A stretch of 64,000 nt of DNA from Candidatus Mediterraneibacter merdipullorum. Lineage in GTDB: Bacteria; Bacillota; Clostridia; Lachnospirales; Lachnospiraceae. The translations under genes were made by a program, and so were the position numbers. The notes beneath the pieces were generated by a model, which was not told the DNA's origin, did not search any database, and saw only the letters and a program-made list of their open reading frames with translations. How positions within the stretch are numbered: position 1 is the stretch's first letter; every line of letters begins with the position of its first letter. Of the stretch, positions 60,498-64,000 are shown piece after piece. The stretch is from contig DXAL01000048.1 in the NCBI GenBank assembly GCA_019117125.1, positions 16,745-80,744 of the forward strand, in the 5' to 3' direction.

Positions 60498-60566
60498 CCG
60501 GCGGCAGATGCGGACGGACAGGCAGGGACAGTATTCCGGCGGCAGATGCCGGACGGACAGCCAGGA
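60498..60566 (+). repeat. Imperfect direct repeat between the nuclease gene and deoB
   Basis: CCGGCGGCAGATGCGGACGG (60498) and CCGGCGGCAGATGCCGGACG (60536), about 30 bp each with a 38-base offset. Confidence 0.85.
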
Positions 60567-60604
60567 AAAAGTCCAGGCGGCAGACAGGAGAAGGAGGACC
60601 GGAC

Positions 60605-61795
60605 ATGAAGAACTATAAGCGGATATTTGTGATTGTCATCGATTCCCTTGGCGTAGGGGAGATGGAGGATTCCCCGGAGTACGGAGATGTGGGCGTCAAC
60701 ACGCTGGGGCATATTTCCCGGTCGGTGGAGCGCTTTTCCATACCGAACCTGCGGAGCATGGGGCTGGCGGACCTGACGCCTTTAAAGCAGGTGGAGCCGG
60801 TGGGACGAAGTCTGGGCTACTACGGGAAACTGCGGGAAAAGAGCAGGAGCAAAGACACCATGACCGGGCACTGGGAGATGATGGGGCTTGAAGTGACGAC
60901 GCCTTTTCGGACCTTTACAGAGACCGGCTTCCCGCCGGAACTCATCGCAGAGCTGGAGAGGAGGACCGGGCACAGGGTCATTGGGAACCGGAGCGAGAGC
61001 GGCACAAAGATACTCGATGAACTGGGCGAGGAGGCAAACGCCACCGGGAACATGATTGTCTATACGTCTGCAGATTCCGTCCTCCAGATATGCGGGAACG
61101 AGGAGACCTTCGGTCTGGAGGAACTGTACCGGTGCTGTGAGATTGCAAGGGACATCACCATGAAAGACGAATGGAAAGTAGGCAGGGTGATTGCCCGCCC
61201 GTATGTGGGAAAGAGGAAAGGGGAGTTTTGCCGGACCGCCAACCGGCACGACTACGCTCTGAAGCCTTTTGGAAGAACAGCCCTCGATGCTTTGAAAGAC
61301 GCCGGACTGGACGTTATCTCTGTGGGGAAGATACAGGATATCTTCGCGGGACAGGGCATCACGGAAGCGTACAGGTCCAAAAGCTCCGTCCACGGGATGG
61401 AACAGACGGCGGCGCTGGCGAAGAAGGCGTTCCACGGGCTGTGCTTTGTCAATCTGGTCGACTTTGACGCCCTCTGGGGACACCGGAGGGACCCCAGGGG
61501 CTATGCGGAGGAACTGGAGCGCTTTGACGTCCGTCTGGGACAGCTCCTTGCGCTCCTTCAGAAGGACGACCTGCTCATCATCACGGCAGACCACGGCAAT
61601 GACCCGACTTACAGAGGAAGCGACCACACGCGGGAAAAGGTGCCGTTTCTCGCCTATTCTCCTTCTATGGAGGGATGCGGGCGGCTCCCGGAAGGAGAGA
61701 CCTTTGCGGTCATCGGAGCCACGGCGGCGGATAACTTCGGCGTGCTGATGCCGGAAGGGACGATAGGGGAGTCCTGGCTTGGGAAACTCAGGTGA
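60605..61795 (+). CDS. deoB: Phosphopentomutase
   Basis: Interconverts ribose-1-P/deoxyribose-1-P and the 5-phosphates in nucleoside catabolism. 396 residues, alkaline-phosphatase superfamily. Mn-binding motifs: [20 protein letters not shown] at the N-terminus, [20 protein letters not shown] and [20 protein letters not shown] near the C-terminus. The phosphorylated Thr lies in [28 protein letters not shown] precedes the start. No nucleoside phosphorylase is adjacent in the window. Confidence 0.96.
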   Translation: MKNYKRIFVIVIDSLGVGEMEDSPEYGDVGVNTLGHISRSVERFSIPNLRSMGLADLTPLKQVEPVGRSLGYYGKLREKSRSKDTMTGHWEMMGLEVTTPFRTFTETGFPPELIAELERRTGHRVIGNRSESGTKILDELGEEANATGNMIVYTSADSVLQICGNEETFGLEELYRCCEIARDITMKDEWKVGRVIARPYVGKRKGEFCRTANRHDYALKPFGRTALDALKDAGLDVISVGKIQDIFAGQGITEAYRSKSSVHGMEQTAALAKKAFHGLCFVNLVDFDALWGHRRDPRGYAEELERFDVRLGQLLALLQKDDLLIITADHGNDPTYRGSDHTREKVPFLAYSPSMEGCGRLPEGETFAVIGATAADNFGVLMPEGTIGESWLGKLR

Positions 61796-61807
61796 CAGCT
61801 TTAGCAG

Positions 61808-61836
61808 TTGACACCACAGCATATGGATGTTATCAT
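61808..61836 (+). promoter_or_regulatory. Promoter of lysine riboswitch-dapA
   Basis: TTGACA, 17-base spacer, TATCAT. Confidence 0.8.
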
Positions 61837-61849
61837 TTCTATGAATACA

Positions 61850-62020
61850 GGAACGCAGGATAGAGGTTGCATGTTCCAAGAGTACGGCGAGGGATGCGTC
61901 AGGAGCAGTGGAAATCGCCGGAAAGGGGAAGATGCCGAAAGGATGAGCCGCCTGAAAACTTGTCCTTGGGCATGACGCGAACAGCGGCATGACTGTCATC
62001 ACAGGATGGAGCGCTATCCG
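61850..62020 (+). promoter_or_regulatory. Lysine riboswitch (L box)
   Basis: Conserved blocks in order: GGAACGCAGGATAGAGGTTG (61851-61870), CAAGAGTACG, GAAAGGGGAAGATGCCGAAA (61921-61940), CTTGTCCTTGGGCATG, and closing CATGACTGTCATC. It sits between a strong promoter and a terminator ahead of dapA. Lysine binding should favour the terminator and lower diaminopimelate/lysine synthesis. Confidence 0.88.
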
Positions 62021-62050
62021 GATACACAGATACACAGGTGTATATTCCGG

Positions 62051-62073
62051 AACGGCACATCTTGCCGTTTCTT
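62051..62073 (+). terminator. Riboswitch-controlled terminator before dapA
   Basis: AACGGCA-CATCT-TGCCGTT followed by TCTTTTGTTGT; expression platform of the lysine riboswitch. Confidence 0.75.
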
Positions 62074-62127
62074 TTGTTGTAGAGCAGCAGTACAGCATAT
62101 CATATGGATGAAGAGGAGGAATTCAAT

Positions 62128-63012
62128 ATGGCAATTTTTAAAGGCGCTGGCGTAGCAATCGTTACTCCCATGAAGGAAAATCTGGAGATTAATTACGATA
62201 AGCTGGATGAAATCCTGGAAGAACAGATAGCGGGTGGTACAGATGCCATCATCATCTGCGGCACGACCGGCGAATCCGCGACGATGACGGAGGCGGAGCA
62301 CAGCGAAGCGATACGTTTTACCGTCGAGCGGGTCGCACACCGCATCCCGGTCATTGCCGGAACCGGCTCAAACTGCACAAGGACGGCTGTGGAGCTTTCC
62401 AGAGCAGCCGAGAAAGACGGCGCTGACGGACTTCTCCTTGTGACTCCGTACTACAATAAAGCGACGCAGAACGGACTCATCGCGCACTACACACAAATCT
62501 GCAGCGAGGTCAGCATCCCGGCAATCCTCTACAACGTGCCGAGCCGCACCGGATGCGCGATACAGCCGAAGACCCTGGCAGAGCTTGTGAAAAACGTAGA
62601 CAACATCGTGGGTGTGAAAGAGGCGTCCGGAAATATCAGCAACGTGGCGGAAATCATGAACCTGTGCGACGGGAACATCGACCTTTATTCCGGAAACGAC
62701 GACCAGGTCGTACCGCTCCTCTCTCTTGGCGGCATCGGCGTAATCTCCGTGCTTTCCAATGTAGCTCCGGCTTACGTGCATGACATGGTGTACAAATATC
62801 TTTCCGGTGACACGGCAGGCAGCGCAAAGATGCAGATTGACGCAGTGCCGCTCGTAAACGCTCTCTTCTGCGAGGTCAACCCCATCCCGGTAAAAGCCGC
62901 GATGAACATGATGGGCAAAGAGGTGGGACCGCTGAGAGCTCCGCTGACAGAGATGGAAGACAGGAACAAAGAAGTACTGAGAAAAGCCATGACAGACTTC
63001 GGGCTGCTGTAA
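62128..63012 (+). CDS. dapA: 4-Hydroxy-tetrahydrodipicolinate synthase
   Basis: First committed enzyme of diaminopimelate/lysine synthesis. 294 residues from ATG 62128, after GAGGAGGAATTCAAT; an ATG at 62104 is in the ribosome-binding region. Motifs: GTTGESATMTEAEH, AGTGSNCTRTAVELSRAAEK, VTPYYNKATQNGLIAHY with the active-site Tyr, and Schiff-base Lys in VGVKEASGNI. Works with ddh (41697) to give meso-DAP. Controlled by the lysine riboswitch. Confidence 0.97.
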   Translation: MAIFKGAGVAIVTPMKENLEINYDKLDEILEEQIAGGTDAIIICGTTGESATMTEAEHSEAIRFTVERVAHRIPVIAGTGSNCTRTAVELSRAAEKDGADGLLLVTPYYNKATQNGLIAHYTQICSEVSIPAILYNVPSRTGCAIQPKTLAELVKNVDNIVGVKEASGNISNVAEIMNLCDGNIDLYSGNDDQVVPLLSLGGIGVISVLSNVAPAYVHDMVYKYLSGDTAGSAKMQIDAVPLVNALFCEVNPIPVKAAMNMMGKEVGPLRAPLTEMEDRNKEVLRKAMTDFGLL

Positions 63013-63056
63013 AAACAGAGAAAAGAGCAGCGCAGGCAGGCGCGTCATGGATGTGA

Positions 63057-63093
63057 AACGGGGATGCAGTAAATCCGATACTGCATCCCCGTT
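63057..63093. terminator. Convergent terminator between dapA and degV
   Basis: Perfect 15-bp stem AACGGGGATGCAGTA/TACTGCATCCCCGTT with a 7-base loop; short T/A tracts on both sides suit both strands. Confidence 0.75.
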
Positions 63094-63120
63094 TGTACAT
63101 CCGCAGGAAAAAACTTCCGG

Positions 63121-63990
63121 TCAGCGCTTCGCTCCGTAGTGGACAAGCCCTACGACGCCGGGACCGGCATGGGTCCCGATGCTGGGGCTCACGTCGTTGA
63201 TGATGACGTTGGTAAATCCGAGCTCTTTCACCATATCCGCCACAGTCTGCGCCTCGTCCAGGCAGTCTCCGTGGAGCACTGCGACCATCCGGTCCTTCCC
63301 GTAATGCTCCGGGTCCAGCGTGGCTTCCATCCGTGATACAAGGGTCTTCAGGGATTTCTTGCGCCCCCGGACCGTCCCGTCTGATTTCAGTTCCCCTTCC
63401 GCTGTCACTTTCAGGATGGGCTTGATATTGACCAGGCTTCCGACGACGGCGGTAGTCTTCGATACACGTCCGCCCCTCTGCAGGTGGTACAGGTCGTTTA
63501 CCGTAAAGGACACATTGATGTGTTCCCGCTCCTCCATCAGGATGTCGTACAGCTCCTCCATGGTCTTTCCCTCTTTCATGAGCTCCACTGCGCGGTAGAC
63601 GGACACGCCTTCGCCAAGAGAGGCGTTGAGTGAATCAAAGACCGTGATTTTCCGGTCCGGATACTCTTCCAGCAGTTCGTTTGCGGTCATGATGACGTTG
63701 TTGCAGCTTCCGCTCAATGCGCTGGAAAATGCGATGTGGAAGATGTCCTTTCCCTCTTTTAAGAGTTTCTCGAACCGCTCCCGTATCACTGCCGGGTTGT
63801 TCGCCTGAGATTTCGGCAGCTCGCCGTTTCGCATCGTCTCGTAGAATTCGTGGGGCGGCATGTTCAGCTCATCCCCGTATACCGTATCCCCGAAGGAATA
63901 ATACTGGGGGATGATGGTGAGATTGTTCTCTTTGATAAATTCCGGCAGCACGTCGGAATTTGAGTCTGTTGTTATCACGTATTCAGACAT
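63121..63990 (-). CDS. DegV family fatty-acid-binding protein
   Basis: 289 residues; the whole gene fits in the window, with ATG 63990 ten bases from the edge. DegV fold: N-terminal YVITTDSNSDVLPEFIKEN, SQANNPAVIRERFEKLLKEG, FSSALSGSCNNVIMTANEL with the lipid head-group Ser, FDSLNASLGEGVSVYRAVEL and C-terminal IGTHAGPGVVGLVHYGAKR. Members act as FakB-type fatty-acid carriers for FakA kinase. No fakA is nearby. GGAGAAAC lies before the start. Confidence 0.92.
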   Translation of the reverse strand: MSEYVITTDSNSDVLPEFIKENNLTIIPQYYSFGDTVYGDELNMPPHEFYETMRNGELPKSQANNPAVIRERFEKLLKEGKDIFHIAFSSALSGSCNNVIMTANELLEEYPDRKITVFDSLNASLGEGVSVYRAVELMKEGKTMEELYDILMEEREHINVSFTVNDLYHLQRGGRVSKTTAVVGSLVNIKPILKVTAEGELKSDGTVRGRKKSLKTLVSRMEATLDPEHYGKDRMVAVLHGDCLDEAQTVADMVKELGFTNVIINDVSPSIGTHAGPGVVGLVHYGAKR

Positions 63991-64000
63991 GTTTCTCCTC

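Noticed and set aside
1..64000. Defence systems, prophage, integrative element or complete insertion sequence
   Set aside because: No integrase, terminase, transposase with intact catalytic domain, restriction-modification or Cas genes are present; only the Rpn remnant suggests former mobile DNA.
1..64000. tRNA or rRNA genes
   Set aside because: No cloverleaf with a T-loop GTTCGA-type block plus acceptor pairing, and no rRNA-like sequence was found by eye; a covariance search would settle it.

Overview
The window is one contiguous chromosomal segment of a Gram-positive anaerobe, most likely a Lachnospiraceae-type Clostridia. The evidence is a T-box on pheS, lysine and cobalamin riboswitches, AGGAGG-type ribosome binding sites, TTGACA/TATAAT promoters with about 17-base spacers, meso-diaminopimelate dehydrogenase, an oxygen-independent cbi cobalamin pathway, PdaA- and SleL-like spore envelope enzymes, and a high-GC version of Clostridia gene order. 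It is mostly housekeeping and metabolic DNA. No tRNA, rRNA, CRISPR array, complete insertion sequence or prophage is visible.

Layout. 1-4.6 kb: a 5'-truncated alanyl-tRNA editing protein, a CPBP protease and two tandem paralogous coiled-coil NlpC/P60 hydrolases, each behind a WalR-like box. 4.7-17.4 kb: the cobalamin block, with a corrinoid adenosyltransferase, then a cobalamin riboswitch and cbiMNQO-cbiK-cbiD-cbiL-cbiF-cbiH-cbiET-cbiA-cobT-cobS. It takes up cobalt, inserts it into sirohydrochlorin, methylates and contracts the ring, amidates it and adds the lower ligand. cbiG (34.4 kb) and cbiJ (37.9 kb) lie apart from the block; cbiC, cbiB, cbiP and cobU are not in the window. 17.5-22.5 kb: T-box-pheST and queA. 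22.7-24.1 kb: a two-gene HTH plus HipA-like kinase unit.

24.2-38 kb is an accessory region with many damaged genes. It holds a MerR/TM2/SPFH/zinc-ribbon envelope cluster with a broken SPFH gene, a truncated LysR gene, a frameshifted aldo/keto reductase, an intact MarR-regulated heterodimeric ABC exporter, a LysM-GH18 gene whose 3' end runs into a truncated MATE gene, cbiG, glnK-amtB, a truncated Rpn-type gene and cbiJ. 38.7-44.3 kb: rpsB-tsf, an araD-type epimerase, ddh and an FGGY sugar kinase. 44.4-49.1 kb: tyrA-aroA on the minus strand and a divergent EF-G-like GTPase. 49.3-54.4 kb: trkA-trkH, a large membrane-anchored protein of unknown function and a small P-loop protein. 54.6-64 kb: a ZIP transporter, PdaA-like deacetylase, two BMC shell-domain proteins coupled to a D-2-hydroxyacid dehydrogenase, small envelope proteins, a lipoprotein nuclease, deoB, lysine riboswitch-dapA and degV.

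The points most worth following are the minimal BMC-BMC-dehydrogenase operon (one shell protein has a cysteine in the predicted pore loop), the HTH-fusion/HipA-like kinase pair, the EF-G paralogue with an altered G4 motif, very clear MerR and MarR operator-promoters, a terminator-like leader before amtB, and repeated short tandem duplications spanning or following stop codons.
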